Assembly (NCBI RefSeq): GCF_900109615.1 | Contig: NZ_FOIX01000004.1 | Location: 434,001-498,000 of the forward strand | Direction of reading: 5' to 3' | DNA from: Kaistella antarctica | GTDB lineage: Bacteria; Bacteroidota; Bacteroidia; Flavobacteriales; Weeksellaceae | DNA: 64,000 nucleotides | Part shown: piece by piece, positions 36,401 through 45,414 of the stretch | Layout: each line of letters begins with the position of its first letter | Position numbering within the stretch: the first letter of the stretch is position 1 | Program-made: the position numbers and the translations under genes | The notes under the pieces: generated by a model | Seen by the model: the letters and a program-made list of their open reading frames with translations, nothing else | Told to the model about the DNA's origin: nothing | Databases searched by the model: none

Positions 36401-37284
36401 CCAGAATCAATAATCATTTCAACATGCTCTTTTTCAAGAACAGTTTCTCTATCTAAGATGATTTCATTTCTTTCAATAGAAACTACTTCACCTGTATCTT
36501 CATCAACGAAATCTTCGAACCAAGTGTTCAAAACTCTCGCTGCAAGAACTCTTCCTTCTACTTTTTTCAAAGCTGCTTTAGAAACTTTAATTTCTTCAGC
36601 AAGGTCGAATATTTGTAAAATGTCTTTATCAGATTCGTATCCAATCGCTCTTAACAAGGTTGTTAAAGGCAATTTTTTCTTACGATCGATATACGCAAAC
36701 ATCACATTATTAATGTCGGTCGTAAATTCCATCCAAGATCCTTTGAAAGGGATAATTCTAGAATAATACAACTTTGTTCCGTTGGCATGGTACGTTTGAC
36801 CAAAGAAAACCCCTGGTGAACGGTGTAACTGAGTTACGATAACACGCTCAGCACCATTAATAATAAATGATCCAGACGGCGTCATATAAGGAACTGGTCC
36901 TAAATAAACGTCTTGAACTACGGTTTGAAAATCTTCATGTTCCGGGTCGGTACAGTATAATTTCAAACGTGCTTTTAAAGGAACCGAATAGGTTAAACCT
37001 CTTTCTACACACTCGTCTCTCGAGTATCGTGGCGAATCTACCAAATAGTCTAAAAATTCTAAAACGAAATTGTTTCTTGAATCAGTAATTGGGAAATTTT
37101 CTTCAAAGGTTTTGTACAAAGATTCTTTGAGTCTCTGCTCCGGAAGGGTATCCAACTGGAAAAATTCTTTGAAAGATTGGATCTGAATGTCCAAAAAGTC
37201 AGGGGTAATAATTTTTCCTTTTGCTTCAGAAAAATTAATCCTTTGATTAGCCTGAGTTTTAGCGACTGCTTTAGATTTACTCAT
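33457..37284 (-). CDS. rpoB: DNA-directed RNA polymerase subunit beta
   Basis: This is the 1275-residue beta subunit. The rifampicin pocket reads [20 protein letters not shown] then LSALGPGG, that is wild type at the usual resistance positions. Also present are the GRHGNKG loop and the C-terminal [29 protein letters not shown]. In relatives rpoB follows rplL directly; here rplL is 11.5 kb away and rpoB has its own promoter about 320 bp upstream. Confidence 0.99.
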   Translation of the reverse strand: MSKSKAVAKTQANQRINFSEAKGKIITPDFLDIQIQSFKEFFQLDTLPEQRLKESLYKTFEENFPITDSRNNFVLEFLDYLVDSPRYSRDECVERGLTYSVPLKARLKLYCTDPEHEDFQTVVQDVYLGPVPYMTPSGSFIINGAERVIVTQLHRSPGVFFGQTYHANGTKLYYSRIIPFKGSWMEFTTDINNVMFAYIDRKKKLPLTTLLRAIGYESDKDILQIFDLAEEIKVSKAALKKVEGRVLAARVLNTWFEDFVDEDTGEVVSIERNEIILDRETVLEKEHVEMIIDSGVKSILIHKENSHEFSIIQNTLQKDPTNSEKEAVEYIYRQLRNADPPDEETARGIIEKLFFSEQRYSLGEVGRYRLNKKLGLNIPEKTEVLTKDDIIAIVRHLIQLVNSKTEVDDIDHLSNRRIKTVGEQLSGQFGVGLSRIARTIRERMNVRDNEIFTPIDLVNAKTLTSVINSFFGTNQLSQFMDQTNPLSEITHKRRLSALGPGGLSRERAGFEVRDVHHTHYGRICPIETPEGPNIGLISSLGIYAKINTLGFIETPYRKVENGKVDLKGAQIYLNAEDEEDRTIAQANIEMKEDGTILTERVIARLDGDYPVVEPKQVDLIDVAPNQISGISASLIPFLEHDDANRALMGSNMMRQAVPLLKPEAPIVGTGLEKQVASDSRVLINAEGTGIVEYVDADKITIKYDRTDDQNLVSFDSGTKSYKLTKFRKTNQSTTITLRPNVRVGDKVEFGQVLCDGYATENGELAIGRNLTVAFMPWKGYNFEDAIVINEKVVREDWFTSIHVDEYTLEVRDTKLGMEELTADIPNISEEATKDLDENGMIRIGADVKPGDIMIGKITPKGESDPTPEEKLLRAIFGDKAGDVKDASLKADSSLRGVVINKKLFSRNIKDKKKRSEEKLKLEEIENTYKAKFDDLRGTLLEKLGTLVNGKTSQGVNNDLAEEIIGKSVKFTTKLLQSVEDYVNVSGADWTVDAERNELVKQLIHNYKIKYNDMNGVKNREKFAISIGDELPAGIIKLAKVYVAKKRKLNVGDKMAGRHGNKGIVSRIVREEDMPFLEDGTPVDIVLNPLGVPSRMNIGQIYETVLGWAGQKLGLKFATPIFDGASLEQITEYTEQAGLPKYGSTYLYDGGTGEKFAQPATVGIIYMLKLGHMVDDKMHARSIGPYSLITQQPLGGKAQFGGQRFGEMEVWALEAFGASNILREILTVKSDDVIGRAKTYEAIAKGEAMPEPGIPESFNVLLHELKGLGLDVRLEE

Positions 37285-37607
37285 AAAAAAATTAAAGAAT
37301 GAGGGTTAAAAAATATTTTGTTTTCAAAATATCAGAAAGAAACTGAAGAAGAAATTAGAGGTTAGACGGTTGATTTTTGGCGCAATCAGGAGAAGTCTTG
37401 GCTCTTGGCTCTTTATTCTTGGCTCTTTCTAATTGCAACATCGGTATATCTTTTCACGACGTAGTGCAAAATATTTTCACTGTAATTCTGGCGGTAAATA
37501 TTATTTGGCTTGATTATAAAAACGAAAAATGCCCTTTCAAAAAATGAAAGAGTTGATAGTCAATATTTTAAAGTCAAGTAAACAATTATATGCGCCAAAA
37601 TTGACTG

Positions 37608-37639
37608 CAAAGGTAAGGTATTAATTTGGTTTTCACAAA
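37608..37639 (-). promoter_or_regulatory. Promoter of rpoBC
   Basis: On the minus strand TTTG (37636-37639), 20 bp, then TACCTTTG (37608-37615) fits the Bacteroidota consensus. The leader to the rpoB ATG is about 320 nt. Confidence 0.7.
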
Positions 37640-37868
37640 TAACACTCTGATTTTGAACCGTAACCAAATTTCCTGCTGAGGAAAAATAATTTAATTTTTA
37701 CAGAGAATAAAAATTAACTGGCTAATCGAATTCAAATCTAAAAAATTATTTTCAATAATCATTTAAATGATAATAATATTAACTAAACATTCTTTTTTTT
37801 GCTCAAGCAAGACAATTAAAACACTTCATTATTAATGATTTACACCTACTGTTAAACTTCAATAAATT

Positions 37869-37900
37869 TTTGTTCACTCTCTTCAAAGTTTGTACTTTTG
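37869..37900 (+). promoter_or_regulatory. Promoter of the radical SAM gene
   Basis: TTTG (37869-37872), a 20-bp spacer and TACTTTTG (37893-37900) match consensus; the ATG lies 21 bp later. Confidence 0.75.
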
Positions 37901-37921
37901 ACTCCCTTAATACTATAATTA

Positions 37922-39181
37922 ATGAACTTTCCCCGCCTTCAAGAAAAACTCGAAATCTTAGCTGACGCAGCGAAATATGATGTGTCGTGCTCTTCTAGCG
38001 GTGGAAATCGTAAGAATAAAAATGGCGGTTTAGGAGATAGTCACGCTTCAGGAATTTGTCATTCCTATACCGAAGATGGCCGATGTGTTTCTTTGCTGAA
38101 AATTCTATTAACCAATCACTGTATTTTTGACTGTGCGTATTGCGTCTCCAGAAAATCGAACGATATTAAAAGAGCTGCGTTCACGGTGGAGGAAGTTGTT
38201 GATTTAACGATTAATTTTTATCGTCGTAATTATATTGAAGGTTTATTCTTAAGCTCTGGAATTTTTAAAGATGCTGATACAACCATGGAGCGATTGGTTC
38301 GGGTGGCAAAAAAACTTCGAACCGAACATAAATTCAATGGCTACATTCATTTGAAATCGATTCCTGGTGCGAGTGATGAAATAATGAAGGAAGCTGGGTT
38401 GTATGCTGATCGACTTTCCATTAATTTAGAAATCCCAACCACGGCAGGATTAAAACTTTTGGCTCCGGAGAAATCACATGATGAAATGATTAAGCCAATG
38501 GGTTTTATTAAAAATGAATTGATCTTATATAAAGAGGAAAAGAAAATCTTTAAAAATGTTCCAAAGTTCGCACCAGCCGGACAATCGACCCAAGTTATTG
38601 TAGGAGCAACTAATGAAACTGATTTGAAAATTATAAAAGTCGCTGATCATTTCTACAAGAATTTCAATTTAAAAAGAGTTTACTATTCCGGTTACGTGCC
38701 GATGTTGGAAGATAAAAGATTACCGTCAATTGATTCACAAGTTCCGATGCTTCGTGAAAACCGCTTATATCAAGCAGATTGGCTGATGCGGTTTTATGGT
38801 TTTAAAGCGGATGAGATTTTAGATCAAAGCAATCCGTTTCTGGATTTAGAAGTAGATCCAAAATTGGCTTGGGCGTTAAGGCACCGTGAACAATTTCCGG
38901 TCAACATTAATACCGCTACGAAAGAAATGATTTTTAGAATTCCAGGAATTGGCGGAAAATCTGTAAATAAAATTTTACATGCTCGAAAATTCCAAAAACT
39001 CAATTTAGAACATCTTAAAAAAATGGGCGTGGCGACGAATCGTGCGAAATATTTTGTTGAATTCGAATCGCAGAATGTATTTACAAAGTATATCGATGAT
39101 TTTAATTTTAGAAAAATTATTCTTCAAGGAATGAAATTAAAATTCCAAAATCCACATTCTCAACAACTGACGCTTTTTTAA
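37922..39181 (+). CDS. Putative DNA modification/repair radical SAM protein (TIGR03916 type)
   Basis: The 419-residue protein has the radical-SAM cluster C67-x3-C71-x2-C74 (NHCIFDCAYCVSR) after an N-terminal stretch with more conserved Cys and His. A C-terminal helix-hairpin-helix DNA-binding motif is visible in NINTATKEMIFRIPGIGGKS and the following GVATNRAKYFV. This matches the TIGR03916 family, which always travels with the TIGR03915 partner that follows here with stop and start abutting (TAA then ATG). The pair is thought to act on DNA, but the reaction is not known to me. Confidence 0.93.
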   Translation: MNFPRLQEKLEILADAAKYDVSCSSSGGNRKNKNGGLGDSHASGICHSYTEDGRCVSLLKILLTNHCIFDCAYCVSRKSNDIKRAAFTVEEVVDLTINFYRRNYIEGLFLSSGIFKDADTTMERLVRVAKKLRTEHKFNGYIHLKSIPGASDEIMKEAGLYADRLSINLEIPTTAGLKLLAPEKSHDEMIKPMGFIKNELILYKEEKKIFKNVPKFAPAGQSTQVIVGATNETDLKIIKVADHFYKNFNLKRVYYSGYVPMLEDKRLPSIDSQVPMLRENRLYQADWLMRFYGFKADEILDQSNPFLDLEVDPKLAWALRHREQFPVNINTATKEMIFRIPGIGGKSVNKILHARKFQKLNLEHLKKMGVATNRAKYFVEFESQNVFTKYIDDFNFRKIILQGMKLKFQNPHSQQLTLF

Positions 39182-39946
39182 ATGACCACGCTTCTTTACG
39201 ATGGAACTTTTGAAGGTTTAATGACCGCTGTTTTCGAAGTATACGAATATCGTTTTGAACCAGCGACAATTATCGCAACAGAAAATTACCAAAGTGAATC
39301 TATTTTTACCGAGCATCATGAAGTAATTACGGATCAACAAAAGGCAGATCGAGTTTTAAAAAAGCTTGAAATCAATTTAGGTAAGAAAGGCGTTTCGCAG
39401 TTGCTTCGAGTTTATTTATCCGAAAGTGAACATGCCGAGCGGTTGATTCTTTCCGCAGTTTCTTCATCTATTCAACATCCAAAAGAAAATATCTTAAACA
39501 ATTTTGCCGCGATTGACATCATGGATATTGCAAAAATCACGAAATCAATCAGTCGGGAAGTTCACCGAATGCATGCGTTCGTTCGTTTTGAAAAATTACA
39601 AGATGAAGTTTATTTTTCAAAAATCGAACCCGATTTTAATGTCCTTCCTTTAATTGTAAGCCATTTCAAAAATCGATATCGGGATCAGAAATGGATGATC
39701 TATGATTTGAAACGACATTACGGAATTTTTTATGATCTGACTGATGTTCAATTTTTTGAACCTGCCCTAGAACAGACTCAACAGTTGAAAAAAACAGAAA
39801 ACATCCTTCACGAAGAAGAAATTCAATATCAGAAATTGTGGCAACGATATTTTTTTAAAACGAATATCCCAGAACGAAAAAATTTAAAACTTCATGTTCA
39901 GTCTTTGCCGAAAAGGTATTGGAAATATTTAACGGAGAAATTATAA
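39182..39946 (+). CDS. TIGR03915-family putative DNA repair/metabolism protein
   Basis: The 254-residue protein is the usual partner of the radical SAM protein directly before it; the ATG follows that gene's stop with no gap, implying translational coupling. The N-terminal TTLLYDGTFEGLMTAVFEVYE and the C-terminal LWQRYFFKTNIPERKNLKLH with PKRYWKYLTE are family hallmarks. C-terminal homology to uracil-DNA glycosylases exists in some members but I see only the short form here. It probably works with its neighbour on an unknown DNA base. Confidence 0.92.
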   Translation: MTTLLYDGTFEGLMTAVFEVYEYRFEPATIIATENYQSESIFTEHHEVITDQQKADRVLKKLEINLGKKGVSQLLRVYLSESEHAERLILSAVSSSIQHPKENILNNFAAIDIMDIAKITKSISREVHRMHAFVRFEKLQDEVYFSKIEPDFNVLPLIVSHFKNRYRDQKWMIYDLKRHYGIFYDLTDVQFFEPALEQTQQLKKTENILHEEEIQYQKLWQRYFFKTNIPERKNLKLHVQSLPKRYWKYLTEKL

Positions 39947-39984
39947 TGATAATATGAATTTTATATATCTAAAATTTTGAAGAA

Positions 39985-40016
39985 ATAAAAAAGTCACTCC
40001 TTTCGAAGTGACTTCC
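39985..40016. terminator. Terminator hairpin (minus strand, module copy 1)
   Basis: AAGTCACT (39991-39998) pairs with AGTGACTT (40007-40014) with A run on the left, i.e. T run on the minus strand. It resembles the hairpin at 44719-44746 after the paralogous gene. Confidence 0.75.
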
Positions 40017-40032
40017 CTATGATTAGTATCTA

Positions 40033-40590
40033 TTATGGTTTCCAGAAAGACCATTTTGCGCCATTAAAAACGGCTAATCTTTTCTTTCCAGTTTTATTAA
40101 CATAAACCATCATGCCTGGCGAAGGTTTTGGGATTTTCTGCACATCTGAAACGATTGGTAAGATCATCGCCTTAGTATCAGACTCCAAAACTAAAACTCC
40201 ATCTGCTACTGAACTTTTCGCTCCGATTATCGCTTTTGCAATTAGTGATTCAGGCGCAGCTAAAATTGATGGTTGAACTGCTAGGTGATCGATTGGGTTA
40301 ACAAGATTAGCATCTTGTCCGCTAAGATCGACCCACGAACTTCCGTTGTAAAATTTAACCCTTGCCGAGGTGGGTCTCGTTGCATCTAAAATAATAGCAC
40401 CTTCGGTTAGAGCATTTGATGTAGGCAGTTCTCGTACATAGGGAAGAATTAAACCTTTGTTTTGGCCAGCTGCAAAATCAAGTAAAACAGAAGTTTTATC
40501 GGTTGTAGTTCCCAATGCATCGCCGATAATTACTTGGGCCTTAATGCCCGTTATCATTCCAAGCAATATAATTGTGATTATATTTTTCAT
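40033..40590 (-). CDS. Module copy 1, gene C: secreted protein with tail-fibre-like C-terminal domain
   Basis: This 185-residue protein has a signal peptide (MKNIITIILLGMITGIKAQ). It is closely related to the 189-residue protein at 44763-45332 (shared VIIGDA-G, KTSVLLDFAA, GQDA, KAIIGA, LVLES-TKAMILPIV and KRLAVFNGAKWSFWKP). The last 60 residues also match the end of the large surface protein upstream (VLES...GMM-Y...L-Y-W), a domain like the Bacteroidota tail-fibre-type PRMTxxQ...YNGxxW motif. The role is unknown; a surface or secreted partner of the large protein is plausible. Confidence 0.8.
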   Translation of the reverse strand: MKNIITIILLGMITGIKAQVIIGDALGTTTDKTSVLLDFAAGQNKGLILPYVRELPTSNALTEGAIILDATRPTSARVKFYNGSSWVDLSGQDANLVNPIDHLAVQPSILAAPESLIAKAIIGAKSSVADGVLVLESDTKAMILPIVSDVQKIPKPSPGMMVYVNKTGKKRLAVFNGAKWSFWKP

Positions 40591-40654
40591 TTATTGTTTT
40601 TTGAGATTATTTTAATTAAGAAGGGAAATCTAGTATCGCTTCTAAAGTTTTTAT

Positions 40655-43498
40655 TTACGGACAGGTTGCGGTACTAAAACAGTTCCATGCCGTTCCATTA
40701 TAAATTTTCAAACATTTGGAGAAGGTGTCGTAAATCATCATACCTTCAACTGGATTTGTAACATTTGCGATATAATTCACTGCTGCTGACTGGGCCGGAT
40801 CACTCGTCATTCTTGTAATAACCAATCCTTTTTGATTGGATTCTAAAACAGTATGCGCAGAAGTTCTGACCATTGGCCAATTACCATTATTGGAACCTGC
40901 GCGTTGCAGCAAAGTAATACCATGGTTACTAGGAATTCCCTTGTCGGTCATATTCGGATCATTGTAGCATACACATTCAGTAACAGTTACCAAAATAGGA
41001 TCTGAAATCTTAGGAACAGTCGCACAACCCAAGGTTGATTTTAAAGTATAGGTAACCGTGTAAGTTTCATTTGCTATTGGGGATACGATAATGCTGTTAG
41101 CGTTATCACCAACTGTATTGCCACCACTATCTTTCCAAATAAAATCATACAAATTTTCTGGAATTGCAATAGATAAAGTTGTAGCATCTTCTACACAAAT
41201 GTTTGCTGGATTTGCGTAAGGTTCGGGGAAAATAGTTACGCCCTGTCTTAAATCTACTGTTTGTTCTGTGAAACCACAATCTGTTATCACACGTACTTTA
41301 TAAGTGCCAGAACTAAGATTTTCAAATAAAAACTCTACTGCTGTTGGAGCCAAAACACCACTTGTTTGCGTTGGCGTATCAGTATCTGGATTTAAAGTAT
41401 CTGCCCATATGCTGTATGTAATTCCACCTATGGGAATTCCTGTCGCTTCGATACTGAGAATGCCTGAGTCATTATTATTGGTATCGCAAAATGAAGAGGT
41501 TGTTGAAAAAGCCACTTGCTCATAAGGTGGTACTGTAACAGCAACTTTGTATTCTCGATTTAACTTTAATTGCTTAATATCCGATTGCCAGTTATTTTGA
41601 TCAAAATCGCCTTTGTCTCGAAGTGGTGCTCTAAAGCGCGCGTTGGAAAATTTAATAAAATATTCTCCAGGTGGGATCGCGCTAAATTGACCACTATATT
41701 TGTTAGTAGGATTCTCAGCGGCATTCCGGACTAAGGCTCCAAGTGATCCATTGTTATTCTTGTAAAGTTCAGTAAAAACAAAATCTGCAACACCAGTTTC
41801 ATTTAAATCAAACATTATATCGGATTTGTCACAACCAGTATTAAATGTTATGCTTGGATTATAGGTAGCAGGCGCTTTTAATTCTATAGTTCTTGTAACA
41901 AAATAATCACAGGCATCAGTTAACGTAACAACATAATTCCCTAAAGGCAAATTTCCAATGTTAGGATGATTAGACCATGTATGTGCCGGAACTAGTGATT
42001 TTGGATAAATGACATCAAATGGAAAAGTGTAATTAAATGTTCCACCTAATTCATATGGGTGAGCTGCGACAATTGTAGTATTCCCTTCTTCTCTATTGAT
42101 CGTCGCAGTGATGGGAAAATTGAGCGGCTCTGTACTACCCCAAGTGCCACCATTTTCACCCCTAATCTCAATAGTAGAAGTTCCTTGTAGCAGTGAATTT
42201 GCTTCTCTTAAAGTTGATTTAGTTAATGGGTTATTATACACCCCATCTGCAAGAAATATTTTTTCTACCGTATGGCAATCATCCATTGCAACCAACTTAT
42301 ATCGTTCATTTAAATCTAAACCACGTATAATGAATCCACCACCAGTAACACTTAGCTGGGTAACATTTGTAAATTGTTGGGTTTGTACATAGGTCCCAGA
42401 ATTAAAAGGACTCTCTTTTAATAAGGTCAGTGAATTATTTGTTTGGAATGCAAATGAAAATGGGGCACCAGGAGGACGTTCAGTGATTAAGCCAGAAACT
42501 AAAACATCATTTGTAGACACGCAGTTCGTTTGAGATCCGATTAAATTAACACTTAAGAAATCATCAAATTGTGGTGAGATACTTGGTACTGTAAAATCAC
42601 TTCTACTCACTGTGTTGCAACCATCAGTAACTCGAATATCAGTAATTAAATCGCCCGGAGATAATTCTGTAAAATTAAACGCTCCACCCCCACTGCTGCT
42701 GCTGCTAATCGGAACACCATTTTTCTTAGCTGTTGCCGCACCTGTTTTTTTAAGACCTGGTGAATAACCATTTATAACAGCAAATCTATATGTTACTTTA
42801 CCGCAAGTAGTTTCATCTGGTCTAAATCTATCATAATAAAAATTTAGTGGATTAGAAATAGTTGAGGCTACTGTTGCACTTTGTGTCACCGCACTTGGGC
42901 ATCCTGTACTATTGTCGGTAACTCGAACGTTATATTCGCCGGCAGATAAATTATTGAAAGTAAAACTTCTTGTTGTAATACTGCCTGAAGTAGCTTTTAT
43001 AGCACCATTTAAAATTAAATCATAAACAAATGGCCCTGTCCCCCCAGTGTGACTTGCGACAACAGATCCGTCGGGAGGATTCATTGTATCAGTACTGGCG
43101 CAAGATGTATTAGTTCTAGATGTACTTATAACCATAGGATTGTATCTTGTAGTAACCATAATGTTATCAACTGTCGTTGCAACCATACCAGTTCTCATTA
43201 CTCGGACAGAATATTTACCTGGTAATAGGTTCAGGAACGTCATGTTACCAGAATTATTTAATGGCAGAAATTCAATGGTATTGCCAGCAGCATCTTGTAA
43301 AGTGGCAAAAGCCTGTGGCCCCGTGCAATTAGTGGCACCTGTAACAGATACATTAATCTTACCATCTTGTGTACAAGTTCCCTGTATAGGGGTGGCTGTA
43401 AAATTGGTTATATCGCATTGGGCTTTTAATGTTCCGAAAGAAACAAAGATCGCAAGTGCAAATAGAAGTGAAAAGGTCTTTGAAATTATTCTATTCAT
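40655..43498 (-). CDS. Module copy 1, gene B: large surface protein with SprB-like repeats
   Basis: The protein is 947 residues with a signal peptide (MNRIISKTFSLLFALAIFVSF then GTLKAQ). Repeated units of about 80 residues with the pattern C...DG-I-V-VTGG-GPF-Y-L-...L-PG-Y-V-VTD-CG resemble SprB-type adhesin repeats. It ends in a C-terminal domain GITLLQRAGSNNGNWPMVRT to MIYDTFSKCLKIYNGTAWNC, shared with gene B of copy 2. I find no T9SS type A or B sorting domain. I chose the ATG at 43498 over the ORF's first codon (43576) because the signal peptide begins there. Confidence 0.85.
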   Translation of the reverse strand: MNRIISKTFSLLFALAIFVSFGTLKAQCDITNFTATPIQGTCTQDGKINVSVTGATNCTGPQAFATLQDAAGNTIEFLPLNNSGNMTFLNLLPGKYSVRVMRTGMVATTVDNIMVTTRYNPMVISTSRTNTSCASTDTMNPPDGSVVASHTGGTGPFVYDLILNGAIKATSGSITTRSFTFNNLSAGEYNVRVTDNSTGCPSAVTQSATVASTISNPLNFYYDRFRPDETTCGKVTYRFAVINGYSPGLKKTGAATAKKNGVPISSSSSGGGAFNFTELSPGDLITDIRVTDGCNTVSRSDFTVPSISPQFDDFLSVNLIGSQTNCVSTNDVLVSGLITERPPGAPFSFAFQTNNSLTLLKESPFNSGTYVQTQQFTNVTQLSVTGGGFIIRGLDLNERYKLVAMDDCHTVEKIFLADGVYNNPLTKSTLREANSLLQGTSTIEIRGENGGTWGSTEPLNFPITATINREEGNTTIVAAHPYELGGTFNYTFPFDVIYPKSLVPAHTWSNHPNIGNLPLGNYVVTLTDACDYFVTRTIELKAPATYNPSITFNTGCDKSDIMFDLNETGVADFVFTELYKNNNGSLGALVRNAAENPTNKYSGQFSAIPPGEYFIKFSNARFRAPLRDKGDFDQNNWQSDIKQLKLNREYKVAVTVPPYEQVAFSTTSSFCDTNNNDSGILSIEATGIPIGGITYSIWADTLNPDTDTPTQTSGVLAPTAVEFLFENLSSGTYKVRVITDCGFTEQTVDLRQGVTIFPEPYANPANICVEDATTLSIAIPENLYDFIWKDSGGNTVGDNANSIIVSPIANETYTVTYTLKSTLGCATVPKISDPILVTVTECVCYNDPNMTDKGIPSNHGITLLQRAGSNNGNWPMVRTSAHTVLESNQKGLVITRMTSDPAQSAAVNYIANVTNPVEGMMIYDTFSKCLKIYNGTAWNCFSTATCP

Positions 43499-43995
43499 TA
43501 TCGTGTTTGTGATGGTACTGATAAACAAATTATCAGAATCGTTTAAGGTTTTTTTAAGTAAATTTTGTACAGCCAATAGGTAAAACCAAAAATTATATCA
43601 ACAATTTTATGGTCAGTTTTAATTGAATGCTTGTTAAGAAAATGGTGGTCGCACTCTCTAAAATTTAAATTTGGAACTCATTCCTTCTAAAGTTTATCAT
43701 TATGAAGAACTGTAAATTTGAATCCGAAATTTAATTGGAGAATCACCATTTGGTGCAGCACTACTATATCTTTAATTATTTATTATGTATTAACTAATTT
43801 TTATCGTAGGTGCAAAATTTTTGCTGATATATTTTTTACAGTAGATATTTTTTTTTCAAAATATAATTTTATTGATTAATTTAGAAACTTTCAACACCAC
43901 ATACCATCTATAATTTCAATAAAATTTGAGATGTTTTTAAGGGTGTCAAATAAAATTATAACATTAAAGAGGACGATTTAAGTTCTTATCCGATT
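43499..43995. other. AT-rich intergenic gap
   Basis: There is no gene, no repeat and no clear hairpin or promoter in this 497-bp stretch between module gene B and gene A. Confidence 0.6.
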
Positions 43996-44640
43996 TTAAA
44001 TCATAACATGTTCTAATTGCGATTTGTAATAAATCTGTGGAGGTCCGCGTAGGGAAGAACTGCGGTATTTGCCAAATTGCAAATAAGAAAGTGAAGTATA
44101 ATATTTTTGTTCGACTAATTGGTTTTTAAAAAATATTATAGGTTGAGATATCGTAATTCCAAGAATCAGCCCACGAAAGGAATAGTGAGACGAGGAAATT
44201 AAAACCATACTAAATTTCATCCCTAAAGATCCCTTTATGTTTTCTTTAGTTGGAACATTTGAGTAGCGCTTTGTTACGCTGATATTGGGTCGTATTTTGT
44301 TTGTTCGTTCTTTCTGCTCTTTTTTTATTTTCGCAGCCTGTTTAGAAATAGAAGAAATTTTTATTTCATCAAGCTCATCTTTAGACACCGTCTTTTTTAA
44401 AGTTATTTTTTTAATCTCTTCGGTGTGAATATAGGAAGTACCAAAAACTACTGCACCACCAATCACATAAAGAACTTCTTTATGATTTTCCTCTTGCACC
44501 GCTGTTGTAATTTCTGTCGAAAAAAACAATGCTGGCTTCAGTAAAAACGAAAATAGGCCTATAAAAAAAAAGAATCTAATGGTAGACTCTCTTTGATCTA
44601 AGGTTGATTTGGAATCGGCAACGAAAAGTCTGTTTAACAA
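43996..44640 (-). CDS. Module copy 1, gene A: small hypothetical protein
   Basis: The 214-residue protein has a hydrophobic N-terminal segment (about residues 22-42) and a long Lys/Glu-rich middle. The C-terminus TSLSYLQFGKYRSSSLRGPP is nearly the same as in the 47966-48568 gene (LSYLQFGNFRSSSLRAPP). Start codon is TTG at 44640: an in-frame TGA lies at 44644-44646 and no ATG is in the N-terminal part. The function is unknown. Confidence 0.6.
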   Translation of the reverse strand: MLNRLFVADSKSTLDQRESTIRFFFFIGLFSFLLKPALFFSTEITTAVQEENHKEVLYVIGGAVVFGTSYIHTEEIKKITLKKTVSKDELDEIKISSISKQAAKIKKEQKERTNKIRPNISVTKRYSNVPTKENIKGSLGMKFSMVLISSSHYSFRGLILGITISQPIIFFKNQLVEQKYYTSLSYLQFGKYRSSSLRGPPQIYYKSQLEHVMI

Positions 44641-44718
44641 AATTCAGTAATTACTTCGTAATCATTAATTAAATAATAATTATTTGCAATAATACTTTAA
44701 ATATTTCACTATAACAAT

Positions 44719-44746
44719 TAAAAATCACTCCTAAGGAGTGATTTTT
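44719..44746. terminator. Terminator hairpin (minus strand, module copy 2)
   Basis: AAAAATCACTCC pairs perfectly with GGAGTGATTTTT. It follows gene C of copy 2 on the minus strand. Confidence 0.8.
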
Positions 44747-44762
44747 ATCAATAATATTTTTT

Positions 44763-45332
44763 CTATGGTTTCCAGAAAGACCATTTTGCGCCATTAAAAA
44801 CGGCAAGTCGTTTTTTAAAATTGGGCGTCACACCTTTAACGTAAACCATCATTCCTGGAGAAGGACTTAGAATATTTTGCACATCATCAACAATGGGTAA
44901 AATCATTGCTTTGGTAGTGGATTCTAAAACCAACACACCATCTGCGTTTGAGCTTACCGCGCCAATAATTGCTTTGGAACTGATTTCTAGAACGCCGGTT
45001 GGTTGACTTATTAAAGCCCCACTTACATCCGCGTCTTGTCCACTCAAATCCAGCCATCCGTTTGTTCCAGGATCGGTGTTCGCGTTGTAAAGTTTCATTC
45101 TTGCGTTAGTCGCAACACTTGCATCCAACAAAATAGTACCTTCTACACGTGTTGGTAGAGTGGTTGGAAGTGTTCTTACATAAGGAACAATGATCCCTTT
45201 ATCTTGATTAGCTGCGAAATCTAATAAGACGGAGGTTTTTGATCCTGGTGTTCCGACAGCGTCTCCAATAATTACCTGTGCGTTAACACCTATTATTAGT
45301 GTAAATAATACACTTGTGAGTATCTTTTTCAT
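44763..45332 (-). CDS. Module copy 2, gene C: secreted protein
   Basis: This 189-residue paralogue of the 40033-40590 gene has a signal peptide (MKKILTSVLFTLIIGVNAQ). It shares the VIIGDAVGTPGSKTSVLLDF block, the KAIIGAVSSNADGVLVLEST block and the final KKRLAVFNGAKWSFWKP. It lies 82 bp after gene B of the same module. The copies' C-terminal identity is high, while their middles differ, as expected after an old duplication. Confidence 0.8.
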   Translation of the reverse strand: MKKILTSVLFTLIIGVNAQVIIGDAVGTPGSKTSVLLDFAANQDKGIIVPYVRTLPTTLPTRVEGTILLDASVATNARMKLYNANTDPGTNGWLDLSGQDADVSGALISQPTGVLEISSKAIIGAVSSNADGVLVLESTTKAMILPIVDDVQNILSPSPGMMVYVKGVTPNFKKRLAVFNGAKWSFWKP

Positions 45333-45414
45333 CTTGTTTTATAATTTTGAGTTATTGAAAGGAGGAATATATTATAAACTCAATTTAAATATCTTCCTCG
45401 GTAATTAATTTAAA

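Larger units (their letters stand above)
37285..37921. other. Divergent intergenic region between rpoB and the radical SAM gene
   Basis: There is no ORF in this 637-bp stretch. It holds a cluster of the dispersed motif CTTGGCTCTT (three times in 37397-37429, the same decamer as in the terminator repeat at 12398-12557), a minus-strand promoter toward rpoB and a plus-strand promoter toward the radical SAM gene. The rest is AT-rich leader. Confidence 0.7.

Noticed and set aside
29109-37284. Many plus-strand ORFs opposite rpoC and rpoB
   Set aside because: They are antisense shadows of strongly conserved genes with no start signals.
43499-43576. N-terminal 26 residues of the large surface protein ORF
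   Set aside because: The signal peptide starts at the internal ATG (43498); the upstream part looks like leader sequence.
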